Source: Mesoaciditogaceae bacterium (GTDB lineage Bacteria; Thermotogota; Thermotogae; Mesoaciditogales; Mesoaciditogaceae). Taken from it: a stretch of 13,048 nucleotides of DNA. Of the stretch, positions 6,967-13,048 are shown piece after piece (position 1 is the stretch's first letter; each line of letters starts with the position of its first letter). Location of the stretch: the NCBI GenBank assembly GCA_015486145.1, contig WFSH01000214.1, positions 1 through 13,048 on the forward strand. The letters are read 5' to 3'. Made by a program: the position numbers and the translations under genes. The notes below the pieces were generated by a model. That model worked only from the letters and a program-made list of their open reading frames with translations. It ran no database searches and was not told the DNA's origin.

Positions 6967-9114
6967 GTGAAGAAGAAAATCTTACTTTTCATCGGGATAG
7001 CAAGTGGAATAGTAATTGGACTCTTGCTTTATTTTTTCTTTCAACCTTGGAATGTCGAGTTTGTTATGAGTGCGGGGAAGAGTGCGATTTATACGTTGGA
7101 AGTGAATAACAAGAGCAAACGCATAACACCCTTAAGTAAAATTACATTTCGACTTGGAGCGGGAAAGTATACGGCGTATCTTTATTTGGGAAATAAGTTG
7201 ATCAGAGAAATGAACATCACTTTGAATAATTCTCTGTTTATCAAAACGAAAAAAGAGATGTTAAGTGCTCCGACATTTTCTGAAATAGAAAATGGACAAG
7301 TAAATTTTTATAGTGTCAATAAACTTATGAAAGTAATATGGAAAATGAATGATGCTCAGATAAAACCTGTGCAGTTTTTCATTTACGAAAGTAAACAGCT
7401 TATAGGAAAGAGCAAATTAAACCGATGGAGTGGGAAAATAGGAAAGGCAGGCGTTAAATACAAGATAACACCTCTTTATCCTGGAAACGTGAAAGGAAAA
7501 CCATTCACATTTACGATCCCTGAATTATCACCCGTTCCCACGTTAACCAACAAATCAACGTTCAAAGGCATAAAATTGCATGAGGGAGTTAACGACATAA
7601 CCATTAAGAACGGTTTTTTTGTGAGACACATAAGAATAATTCGGGACAGCATTCCTCCCAAGGTAAAGGTTTCCTACGATTTTGAACCTAACGGCATAAT
7701 GCTTAATTTTTTGTCTAACAAGAAAGCGAGATTTATTGTGGATACTTCTACTAAAAAGACCACAACAGTCTCTTCTCACATTATCATTCCTTACACATCA
7801 GGTGCGACAGTGGTGGCAATAGACAAGGTCGGAAACGAAAGCACTCCAATTCACATTTCCATTGTGCTTCCACCACCAAAGTTAAAAAAGTTTTCTTATC
7901 ACCCGACGGGAATTTTTTCTGCACAAGTGAAAAAGTCAATTTTTGAAACATTTTGTTCATTTGAAGGAGAGAAAAAGCAATTTCGTTTTAAAAACTGGAT
8001 GTTAAATATCACGTTACCGTCCAGTAATTTAGTTGGAAAAAAGATTAAAGTGAAAATTTGGAATGAAATGGGGAAAATCAAAAGTACACCTGTAGAACTC
8101 TATTTTGAAGATCCAGAGCTCATTCATGCCAAAATCTTTCCTTCTGCTTCGGAGACACTCAAAACTGGGGAGTATTATGTTTCTCATCCTATTATCAGGA
8201 ACACGTTGGTCACAGAAGGCAATGTTACCATTTTGTTTGATAAGCGTGCTTACATTTCTGTTGCGAACTTAAAGGTTCTGGGTGGAACCTTGACTTTGAA
8301 GGGATTACCCAATGAAATGTGGGAAGGAGTGATGATAACTTCTAATAACTCGACTCTCTCAAATTTGATACTTAAAAATGCCAAGGTCGCGCTCCGGCCA
8401 CAGAGTAATATATGGATTAAAAATGTTAAATTTATAAATAATGAAGTTGGAATCCTTGCAAAAAAGGTTGATTTTTCATGCGATCATGATTCTTTTGAGG
8501 GCAATAAAGTTGGAATTCTTACGTATTCCTCCACGGGTGTCTTAAAAAACACAACTTTTCGTTTGAATGTTATGGGAGTAAAATCATACTATTCTCATGT
8601 ATATTCAGTGGGCTCAATATTTGAATTTCAAGCTCAATCCGGTATATATGGAGATAATACAAATGTTGATTTAAAGAATAATACTTTTTTAAAAAATACA
8701 TGTGGAGCGCTAATAGTTGATTCTCAGCTTTCACACTTCCTTTCTAACAAATTTTACGCCAATGCTGAGGGACTTAGAGTCTTTAATTCTGGTGAAATAG
8801 GAGCTATGGGCAACATTTTCAAGGATAACACCATGGCCATCAAGATTTTTAGATCGAATTTTAACGGAGCATTTAACGAAATTTCAAAGTCTACAGTGGG
8901 AATGGGAGTCGCAAATTCTGCGAATGAAAAAGTTATATCGGATTTTGCGTCTTTTTCCAACAACAAAATGGATGTTGAAATAGAGCAAAGTGGTAGTGTT
9001 ATTTTTAGGAATCCAAGAATGAAACCGAAAAAGGTAGTGGATGGGAAAAAGTATAAATTTTGGATAGACGAGAGGGGAAAGAAGATCAAAAGAGGAATTG
9101 TGATTTTAAAGTAA
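6967..9114 (+). CDS. Membrane-anchored protein with Ig-like domains and a C-terminal parallel beta-helix (NosD/CASH-like)
   Basis: The 715-residue product starts at GTG 6967 after a GGGGGA Shine-Dalgarno 7-8 bases away. Residues 5-25 form one membrane segment preceded by MKKK, a signal-anchor pattern with no obvious cleavage site. Residues about 30-300 look like consecutive beta-sandwich (Ig/FnIII-like) domains; one ends in AIDKVGNES, a phrase typical of bacterial Ig-like repeats. From about residue 417 to 690 there are short repeating units with the pattern N..F..N..GI, for example VKFINNEVGI, FEGNKVGIL, NTFLKNTCGAL and NIFKDNTMAI. This is the signature of a right-handed parallel beta-helix of the NosD/CASH kind, built on stacked asparagines. 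Known relatives bind or cut carbohydrates or act as scaffolds; no acid pair or other active site could be identified. It follows the internal terminator. Function unknown; surface binding or scaffolding is inference. Confidence 0.82.
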   Translation: MKKKILLFIGIASGIVIGLLLYFFFQPWNVEFVMSAGKSAIYTLEVNNKSKRITPLSKITFRLGAGKYTAYLYLGNKLIREMNITLNNSLFIKTKKEMLSAPTFSEIENGQVNFYSVNKLMKVIWKMNDAQIKPVQFFIYESKQLIGKSKLNRWSGKIGKAGVKYKITPLYPGNVKGKPFTFTIPELSPVPTLTNKSTFKGIKLHEGVNDITIKNGFFVRHIRIIRDSIPPKVKVSYDFEPNGIMLNFLSNKKARFIVDTSTKKTTTVSSHIIIPYTSGATVVAIDKVGNESTPIHISIVLPPPKLKKFSYHPTGIFSAQVKKSIFETFCSFEGEKKQFRFKNWMLNITLPSSNLVGKKIKVKIWNEMGKIKSTPVELYFEDPELIHAKIFPSASETLKTGEYYVSHPIIRNTLVTEGNVTILFDKRAYISVANLKVLGGTLTLKGLPNEMWEGVMITSNNSTLSNLILKNAKVALRPQSNIWIKNVKFINNEVGILAKKVDFSCDHDSFEGNKVGILTYSSTGVLKNTTFRLNVMGVKSYYSHVYSVGSIFEFQAQSGIYGDNTNVDLKNNTFLKNTCGALIVDSQLSHFLSNKFYANAEGLRVFNSGEIGAMGNIFKDNTMAIKIFRSNFNGAFNEISKSTVGMGVANSANEKVISDFASFSNNKMDVEIEQSGSVIFRNPRMKPKKVVDGKKYKFWIDERGKKIKRGIVILK

Positions 9115-9130
9115 GTTTTGGAAAGATTGT

Positions 9131-9137
9131 GAGGTGA
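9131..9137 (+). promoter_or_regulatory. Shine-Dalgarno sequence that fixes the DUF805 gene start
   Basis: GAGGTGA lies 8 bases before ATG 9146. A longer reading from GTG 9134 would begin inside this site and add only MTKN, so ATG 9146 is preferred. Confidence 0.85.
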
Positions 9138-9145
9138 CAAAAAAT

Positions 9146-9547
9146 ATGAAAACATATTTATCCGTGTTGAAAAAATATGCGGTATTCAATGGAAGAGCGG
9201 GAAGAAGAGAGTATTGGATGTTTTACCTGATCAACCTTATCATTTCTCTGTTTTTACAGTATTTGGATGCCACCTTTATGGGGGGATTGATACCCACTCA
9301 CGGTCGTGGCAGCTACGGTTTGGGTATTTTTGCTTTTGGTCCCCTCAGTTTTATTTATTTGTTGTTTATCTTTTTGCCAGAGTTGGCAGTTTCCGTGAGA
9401 AGACTGCATGATATAGGTAAAAGTGGTTGGTGGATGTTTATAATTTTAATTCCGATAGTCGGTGCCATATGGCTTATAGTGTTGTTGGCTTCGAGAGGAA
9501 GCTTTACAGAAAATGAATACGGTCCAAGTTTACTCAATTTCGATTAA
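9146..9547 (+). CDS. DUF805 family membrane protein
   Basis: The 133-residue product carries the hallmark motifs of the DUF805 family: FNGRAGRREYW at residues 14-24, RRLHDIGKSGWW at 85-96 and ENEYGPS near the C-terminus (122-128). Three to four hydrophobic segments (about 25-40, 60-83, 95-116) place it in the cytoplasmic membrane. The biochemical role of DUF805 proteins is not established; the family is widespread and often near envelope or phage-related genes. The length is typical and the gene is intact. It starts 31 bases after the beta-helix gene and ends 47 bases before the next, so it is part of the same transcription unit. It may help position or stabilise the exported partners, but nothing in the sequence proves that. 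Confidence 0.93.
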   Translation: MKTYLSVLKKYAVFNGRAGRREYWMFYLINLIISLFLQYLDATFMGGLIPTHGRGSYGLGIFAFGPLSFIYLLFIFLPELAVSVRRLHDIGKSGWWMFIILIPIVGAIWLIVLLASRGSFTENEYGPSLLNFD

Positions 9548-9594
9548 ATGAATTGAACGCAGAAAAGGCAATAGTGGGAAAGGTAGGAGAAAAA

Positions 9595-11394
9595 ATGAAA
9601 AAAGTAATTTTGATTTTTTTGCTTTTGTCTGTTGTTTCCGCATCTTTTCTTTTTGCCGGGGGGCTCGATAATTTTCTAAATGGAGCCGAGAACTTTGTAA
9701 ATAAAGGGGAAAATGAGATTAACAAGATCTATAACAACGGTAACGTGAACAACTTTGTGAATAAAATAAAGAAAAAGGCAAATGAAATCTACAATCAAAA
9801 CAGTGGCAGTATAAGCAAAGTAAAGAACTTCGTGAATAACACGATAAATAACTCTGGCAAGAGCGTGTCTAATTTTTTAGACGAAGCTGAAAAATCAAAT
9901 CCACGGCTGTGGAAATCGGCTCAAAATTCCGTGAATAAATTTCTCAACGAAAATGGCGAAGAAATTTTTAATAGAGCAAAAAAAATTGGAAAATGGCTTT
10001 ACACAAGAGGAAACAACGTATGGCATAAATTGGATAAATATCCACATCTGAAAAAAGCCATTGTGATAGCGGTAAATGTCGAAAGTGGTGGAATGATAAC
10101 AGAAAGCCGATTGGATGTGCAGTTGGCAAGCATTATGATGCGTTTGATGCAGGATCCGTCAGTAAATGAGGACACGCTGTTAAGTACTCTTAATTCCGCG
10201 ATGTCTGTGGAAAATGGTGAAAATGATCTTAGTGTCATCTCACTTTTAAACATTTTGCCAGGATTAACCACGCAATACGGTTCTTATACTCCGAGCTTTG
10301 TGAATCTTTATTCTAACCTGTTTACTCTTGAAAGTAAGAACCCCAATTGGACAATATCGGATGCTCAAAATTACGTAAAAAGCTTGTTGAATACGCTTAA
10401 CGAACCAAATGTGAATCGGAATAGAGTAGTTCAGGTATTCTTGCAAGTCTCTCAAACTGCTTGTGATCAAAATCTAAATTATTCTCAGACTTCGAAAATG
10501 TTGAAACAAAATCTCGAAAACGGGAATCAAGTTCATGCCTCGAAAAATTCATCGGTTATCTCTGGTGTACAGAGAACTCCCAAATCTCAAAATCCATCGC
10601 TTCCCACAAAAAAATTCGTGAATTCGTCGATAGCCTACATTGTTCTTTTGGGCGTAATAGGATTTTTTCTTTGGATTTTGGGATACAAGATTCTCAGAAA
10701 AATAGCTTGGAATAGGTGGTTTGCATCGTGTTTGCTCTTTTTAGCAGGGTTCACGTTTTCTTATTTTGTATGTAGTGTGCAAGAAAGCGTTGCTGTAGTT
10801 GTTGGAATAATTGCCGGAATAATAGGACTTGCCATTCCAAAGTATCTTTATTACTTACTTGCATTTTTAACAGGATGTGAAATAGGATACATAGCTACAA
10901 TGGTTTTTATGGCGAACTATGGTCAAAATCGATCTTTAGCCATGGTTATAGCTGTGGTAATTGGTATTTTGACTGTGAAACTCAACAGATTTGCCACAAT
11001 ACTTGCAACATCTATGATCGGATCTTGGACGCTAATTTTCGCGACAATTGATGTGTTGAAAATTGAGAGTGTAAAATTCTCTCTTCCCGCACAATCCTTG
11101 GCAATGTCTCAAAATGTTTTAACAAAAATTCATATGGTATTGGGTGAAATATCGAACCAGTTTTATTATCTTGCCCATTTACTGAATATTGGAAGCGTTT
11201 ATCAGGCGAATTTTTATAACTTTTTAAGCGTTGACAACATGATAAAGCAAAACGAGGCGTTTTCATTTTTCATTCTGTGGACCGTGTTGGTGGTACTTGG
11301 AATGGCAATTCAATATGTGACTTCGAGAAATAAAAAAGTTAAGACAGAGTCAACAAAAGAAAAATTGCTTGAGGTAAAAAGCGAAAGCAATTGA
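9595..11394 (+). CDS. Exported/membrane protein: signal peptide, amphipathic helical NFVN-repeat region and C-terminal polytopic membrane domain
   Basis: ATG 9595 is preferred over the TTG at 9553 because GGAG lies just upstream and the product then starts with a proper signal peptide (MKKVILIFLLLSVVSA, likely cut near FLFA-GG at residue 21). Residues 22-150 are polar, helix-prone and rich in Asn and Lys, with recurring NFLN, NFVN, NFVN, NFVN, NFLD and KFLN units (26, 33, 53, 78, 93, 115). These suggest amphipathic surface-binding helices. Residues 150-340 are mainly helical with no known motif. Residues 343-490 contain about six hydrophobic helices (LLGVIGFFLWILGYKILR, SCLLFLAGFTFSYFV, VVVGIIAGIIGLAIP and others), and a last one lies at 556-575. 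The GYKILR and GIIAGIIG spacing loosely recalls the TMEM198/DUF4203 membrane fold, but this is a guess. The tail is charged. It is the last gene of the cluster. Function unknown. Confidence 0.78.
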   Translation: MKKVILIFLLLSVVSASFLFAGGLDNFLNGAENFVNKGENEINKIYNNGNVNNFVNKIKKKANEIYNQNSGSISKVKNFVNNTINNSGKSVSNFLDEAEKSNPRLWKSAQNSVNKFLNENGEEIFNRAKKIGKWLYTRGNNVWHKLDKYPHLKKAIVIAVNVESGGMITESRLDVQLASIMMRLMQDPSVNEDTLLSTLNSAMSVENGENDLSVISLLNILPGLTTQYGSYTPSFVNLYSNLFTLESKNPNWTISDAQNYVKSLLNTLNEPNVNRNRVVQVFLQVSQTACDQNLNYSQTSKMLKQNLENGNQVHASKNSSVISGVQRTPKSQNPSLPTKKFVNSSIAYIVLLGVIGFFLWILGYKILRKIAWNRWFASCLLFLAGFTFSYFVCSVQESVAVVVGIIAGIIGLAIPKYLYYLLAFLTGCEIGYIATMVFMANYGQNRSLAMVIAVVIGILTVKLNRFATILATSMIGSWTLIFATIDVLKIESVKFSLPAQSLAMSQNVLTKIHMVLGEISNQFYYLAHLLNIGSVYQANFYNFLSVDNMIKQNEAFSFFILWTVLVVLGMAIQYVTSRNKKVKTESTKEKLLEVKSESN

Positions 11395-11410
11395 TAGAAT
11401 GGATAGTGTT

Positions 11411-11440
11411 TTGCAAGCAGCCAGTGATTTTTGGTATGAT
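11411..11440 (+). promoter_or_regulatory. Weak promoter-like sequence between convergent genes
   Basis: TTGCAA at 11411 and TATGAT at 11435 are 18 bases apart on the plus strand, in the 61-base gap between two converging genes. It would drive transcription antisense to the metallo-hydrolase gene. A chance match is quite possible in AT-rich DNA. No intrinsic terminator hairpin was seen in this gap. Confidence 0.25.
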
Positions 11441-11455
11441 GTGGAGTCTCGTCGT

Positions 11456-12304
11456 TTAAATTTTCGAGCTGGTCCACATGCCTGGTTTGATTTCCACTAT
11501 TTCTTTTGATTCTTCGAGATAACTCAAAATAGAGCTTATGAATGATCTGAAAAGATAAAAGGTTCCATTATTAAGGGTGATCGACATTTTCTTCGAAACT
11601 TTTTCGCACAGAATCTCCACGTATAGCGGCTCTTTGAGAGTTTTAAACACGACATTCACGAATTTTTGAACGGCTATTTTTGTTTCCTCAATATCAGAAT
11701 GTGGATCTGGCGTTGGATTTCCATGGGATGGGACGTAAAGATCAACATCTAAGTCTTGCAAGATCTCAAGAGATGCGAGGAACTTTTTCACATTTACGAG
11801 GTAAGGATAGGAATATTTCTCCAAGATATTTTTACCAAAGTAGGCGTCACCACAAAAGATCACCCGGTTTATTTTTATTCCCGTCATACCGGGAGAATGT
11901 CCTGGAAGTGAAACGATTTCACATTCAGATGAGATCGCTTCACTTTCAAAGGGCATGGCATCAGAAGGCTTAGCCAAATAAAAACTCAAATGGAGTACTT
12001 TTGGAGGGTTCGCTCCGTAAAGGCACAGAGATTCAAGCGCGGGATTCCGAATGAAAGGGACTTCCAATTCGTTTGCGTATATCTTGGCACCATTTTTTTC
12101 AAAAAGAACATTCCCCTGGATGTGATCAGCGTGCGAATGGGTGTTCAAAACAACTTTTTGTTTATCACCAATCTCAGAAAGCAATTCTTTGGCAAATTTT
12201 ACGCTGGATCCGGTGTCGATCACGTACGTAACTTTGTTTGTTTTAAAAATACCCACATTGGTGTTTCCCCGTTTTATCCAAACATTATCCTTTAAAAGTT
12301 CCAC
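11456..12304 (-). CDS. Metallo-beta-lactamase-fold hydrolase
   Basis: The 282-residue cytoplasmic protein has the full set of metal-binding motifs of the superfamily: THSHADH (55-61), LPGHSPG with His 136, FCGDAYFG with Asp 153, and VPSHGNP with His 194. IDTG at 29-32 is the usual first strand. After the catalytic domain, residues about 205-282 look like a small helical or winged-helix C-terminal domain, as seen in several glyoxalase-II-like and related hydrolases. The exact substrate cannot be told (thioester, lactone, phosphodiester or RNA), though the lack of DNA/RNA-processing beta-CASP motifs argues against a nuclease. GTG 12304 is chosen because AGGAGGT lies 8 bases upstream. A longer frame to TTG 12361 would run through a terminator and the tRNA 3' end. 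It points toward the envelope cluster and converges on it. Confidence 0.88.
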   Translation of the reverse strand: MELLKDNVWIKRGNTNVGIFKTNKVTYVIDTGSSVKFAKELLSEIGDKQKVVLNTHSHADHIQGNVLFEKNGAKIYANELEVPFIRNPALESLCLYGANPPKVLHLSFYLAKPSDAMPFESEAISSECEIVSLPGHSPGMTGIKINRVIFCGDAYFGKNILEKYSYPYLVNVKKFLASLEILQDLDVDLYVPSHGNPTPDPHSDIEETKIAVQKFVNVVFKTLKEPLYVEILCEKVSKKMSITLNNGTFYLFRSFISSILSYLEESKEIVEIKPGMWTSSKI

Positions 12305-12311
12305 GTGCGAG

Positions 12312-12318
12312 TACCTCC
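12312..12318 (-). promoter_or_regulatory. Shine-Dalgarno sequence that fixes the metallo-hydrolase start
   Basis: On the minus strand AGGAGGT is found 8 bases before GTG 12304. It directly follows the T-rich tail of the tRNA terminator, so the hydrolase has almost no private leader. Confidence 0.85.
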
Positions 12319-12319
12319 T

Positions 12320-12347
12320 AAAACAAAAACGCCCTCTGTGCGAGGGC
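12320..12347 (-). terminator. Intrinsic terminator after tRNA-Gly
   Basis: On the minus strand GCCCTC-GCACA-GAGGGC forms a 6-bp GC-rich stem followed by GTTTTTGTTTT. It starts 3 bases after the tRNA 3' end and ends just before the Shine-Dalgarno of the metallo-hydrolase gene. Confidence 0.85.
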
Positions 12348-12349
12348 TT

Positions 12350-12425
12350 TGGAGCGGCCAACGGGATTCGAACCCGCGACCCCCAGCTTGGGAAGCTGAT
12401 GCTCTACCAACTGAGCTATAGCCGC
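12350..12425 (-). tRNA. tRNA-Gly (anticodon CCC)
   Basis: The 76-base minus-strand gene folds as a complete cloverleaf: acceptor GCGGCTA / TGGCCGC with one wobble pair, D-arm GCTC / GAGC, anticodon arm TCAGC / GCTGG with loop TTCCCAA, and T-arm GCGGG / CCCGT with loop TTCGAAT. The anticodon is CCC, reading the glycine codon GGG. The 3' CCA is encoded. No intron or mismatch is seen. Confidence 0.96.
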
Positions 12426-12434
12426 ACATATTGA

Positions 12435-12464
12435 ATTTTACCATAAAGATAGTTTTTTGATCAA
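12435..12464 (-). promoter_or_regulatory. Promoter of tRNA-Gly and probably of the metallo-hydrolase
   Basis: On the minus strand TTGATC (12464-12459) and TAAAAT (12440-12435) are 18 bases apart, and the tRNA begins 9 bases after the -10 box. Placement is right for a tRNA promoter. Confidence 0.65.
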
Positions 12465-12627
12465 ATTAGGTGGCTCTCTTCATTTTTGTGTGGGTAAAAA
12501 GGTGACGATTTCTTTGATAAATCAGATTAAAACGATAGAGTCATAATATGACATTTCCATATTCTGTTCTTGTAAGTTTGATCAAAGTCATTCAAAAGGT
12601 CTTGTCATCAAGTAAAGAATAAGCACC

Positions 12628-12799
12628 TTCGAAGTACTGTCAGGACATATGAGCTCATTGTTTTTTCGTTTCGTAGGGGCAATTCATGAATTGCCTGTAC
12701 AAAAGGCTGCTGAATTATCCACGTTGTTATCTTGAGAGTTCCGAGAGAACTATTCAGGATCTCTTCAAAACGAGATTCCGGCTCAATGGCCGGAATGAC
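12628..12799 (-). repeat. Interspersed structured repeat, right (inverted) copy
   Basis: Bases 12628-12763 are the inverted counterpart of 2273-2408 (136 positions, 12 mismatches, no gaps). The next 36 bases (12764-12799) correspond to the variable outer arm of the left copy and form a hairpin with an 8-bp stem, ATTCCGGC / GCCGGAAT (12775-12796). The last 39 or so bases of the shared part, from the A-run to TTCGAA, are identical in both copies. Confidence 0.85.
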
Positions 12800-12802
12800 C
12801 AT

Positions 12803-12844
12803 TTTCATGATCAAAGCGATAGCTACAAAGAGAGGCACAGGACG
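12803..12844 (+). repeat. Short direct repeat, copy 1
   Basis: About 42 bases (core CAAAGCGATAGCT, then AGGCACAGGA) recur at 13008-13048 in the same orientation with five mismatches and one single-base gap. It abuts the right copy of the large repeat. Confidence 0.75.
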
Positions 12845-12960
12845 TGTTGAAAAAGTGAAGTATTCAATTATGAATGTCTGAGCGTACTTTAGATCTTGTT
12901 TTTTTGTTTTTACCACTCCTTGAAGCCTTCGTCAAAACATATGAAGACGCCATACAAGAT

Positions 12961-13013
12961 GTGAAAGAACAAAGAGCAAGATTGCACAGTGTGCAATGTA
13001 TTCTTGCTTTCAC
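12961..13013. repeat. Long imperfect hairpin with palindromic tip
   Basis: Nested complementary arms: GTGAA (12961) with TTCAC (13009-13013), AGCAAGA (12975-12981) with TCTTGCT (13002-13008), and a near-perfect tip ATTGCACA-g-TGTGCAAT (12981-12997). It directly precedes the second copy of the short direct repeat. No T-run follows. It is probably part of a palindromic repeat element. Confidence 0.7.
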
Positions 13014-13048
13014 GACCAAAGCGATAGCTGCGAAGAAGGCACAGGATG
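13008..13048 (+). repeat. Short direct repeat, copy 2 (may continue past the window)
   Basis: Matches 12803-12844. The similarity runs to the last base of the window, so the true end is not visible. Confidence 0.7.

Larger units (their letters stand above)
12426..13048. other. Gene-free repeat-rich region at the right end
   Basis: No credible protein gene was found on either strand. Bases 12465-12627 are AT-rich with only a short palindrome (GTCATAATATGAC, 12540-12552) and two copies of TTTGATCAAA-like sequence. The remainder is made of repeats and hairpins listed separately. A minus-strand frame at 12608-12916 (102 codons) runs straight through the repeat and looks accidental. Confidence 0.7.

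Noticed and set aside
9214..9411. Alternative plus-strand frame of 65 codons inside the DUF805 gene
   Set aside because: It overlaps a gene with clear family motifs in another frame and has no start signal of its own.
11990..12295. Plus-strand frames opposite the metallo-hydrolase gene
   Set aside because: They lie antisense to a gene with intact metal-binding motifs and show no protein-like features.
12305..12361. Extended N-terminus of the metallo-hydrolase from TTG 12361
   Set aside because: The extension runs through a terminator and the tRNA 3' end; AGGAGGT plus GTG 12304 explains the start.
12608..12916. Minus-strand 102-codon frame that could be a small protein gene
   Set aside because: It runs through the repeat copy, uses no clear ribosome-binding site, and its translation simply reflects repeat sequence (for example the hairpin arms). 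Judged accidental.

Overview
The window most resembles a chromosomal segment of a member of the Thermotogota. The strongest evidence is the S-adenosylhomocysteine hydrolase. At about 402 residues it is the short form, and its motifs and its C-terminal ending (..RKYLQSW) look, from memory, very close to the Thermotoga maritima enzyme. The DNA is AT-rich, Shine-Dalgarno sequences are purine-rich, and the sigma-70-like promoters are canonical. Genus-level assignment is not possible from this sequence alone.

Layout: (1) Positions 1-2179 hold two conserved genes in one transcription unit: the 3' part of a nitrate/sulfonate-type ABC transporter ATPase with a C-terminal AAA-associated domain, then ahcY, whose ribosome-binding site overlaps the ABC stop codon. 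(2) Positions 2180-2687 are non-coding. They contain a structured repeat element, a full-consensus promoter (TTGACA, 17 bp, TATAAT) and a leader with several tiny ORFs. (3) Positions 2688-11394 hold five co-directional, closely spaced genes, all predicted to be exported or in the membrane: a membrane-anchored FnIII / carboxypeptidase-regulatory-like / eight-bladed PQQ-type propeller protein; a secreted protein of unknown family with a possible degenerate S-layer-homology segment; a membrane-anchored Ig-like plus parallel beta-helix protein; a DUF805 membrane protein; and a secreted-helical plus polytopic membrane protein. A strong intrinsic terminator lies between the second and third genes, so expression is probably graded. 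(4) On the minus strand are a tRNA-Gly(CCC) with its promoter and terminator, followed immediately by a metallo-beta-lactamase-fold hydrolase. (5) Positions 12426-13048 have no credible gene. They hold a second, inverted copy of the repeat and further partial repeats and hairpins that run up to the window end.

The most unusual item is the five-gene envelope cluster. Its large proteins are built from adhesion, propeller and beta-helix modules with no recognisable catalytic residues, which suggests a cell-surface or periplasmic assembly of unknown role. It is enclosed, together with the tRNA and hydrolase, by two inverted ~136 bp repeats that are about 91% identical (12 mismatches by hand alignment). 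These could act as an inversion substrate or mark an accessory segment. The functional link between the five proteins is inference from gene order and shared export signals only.
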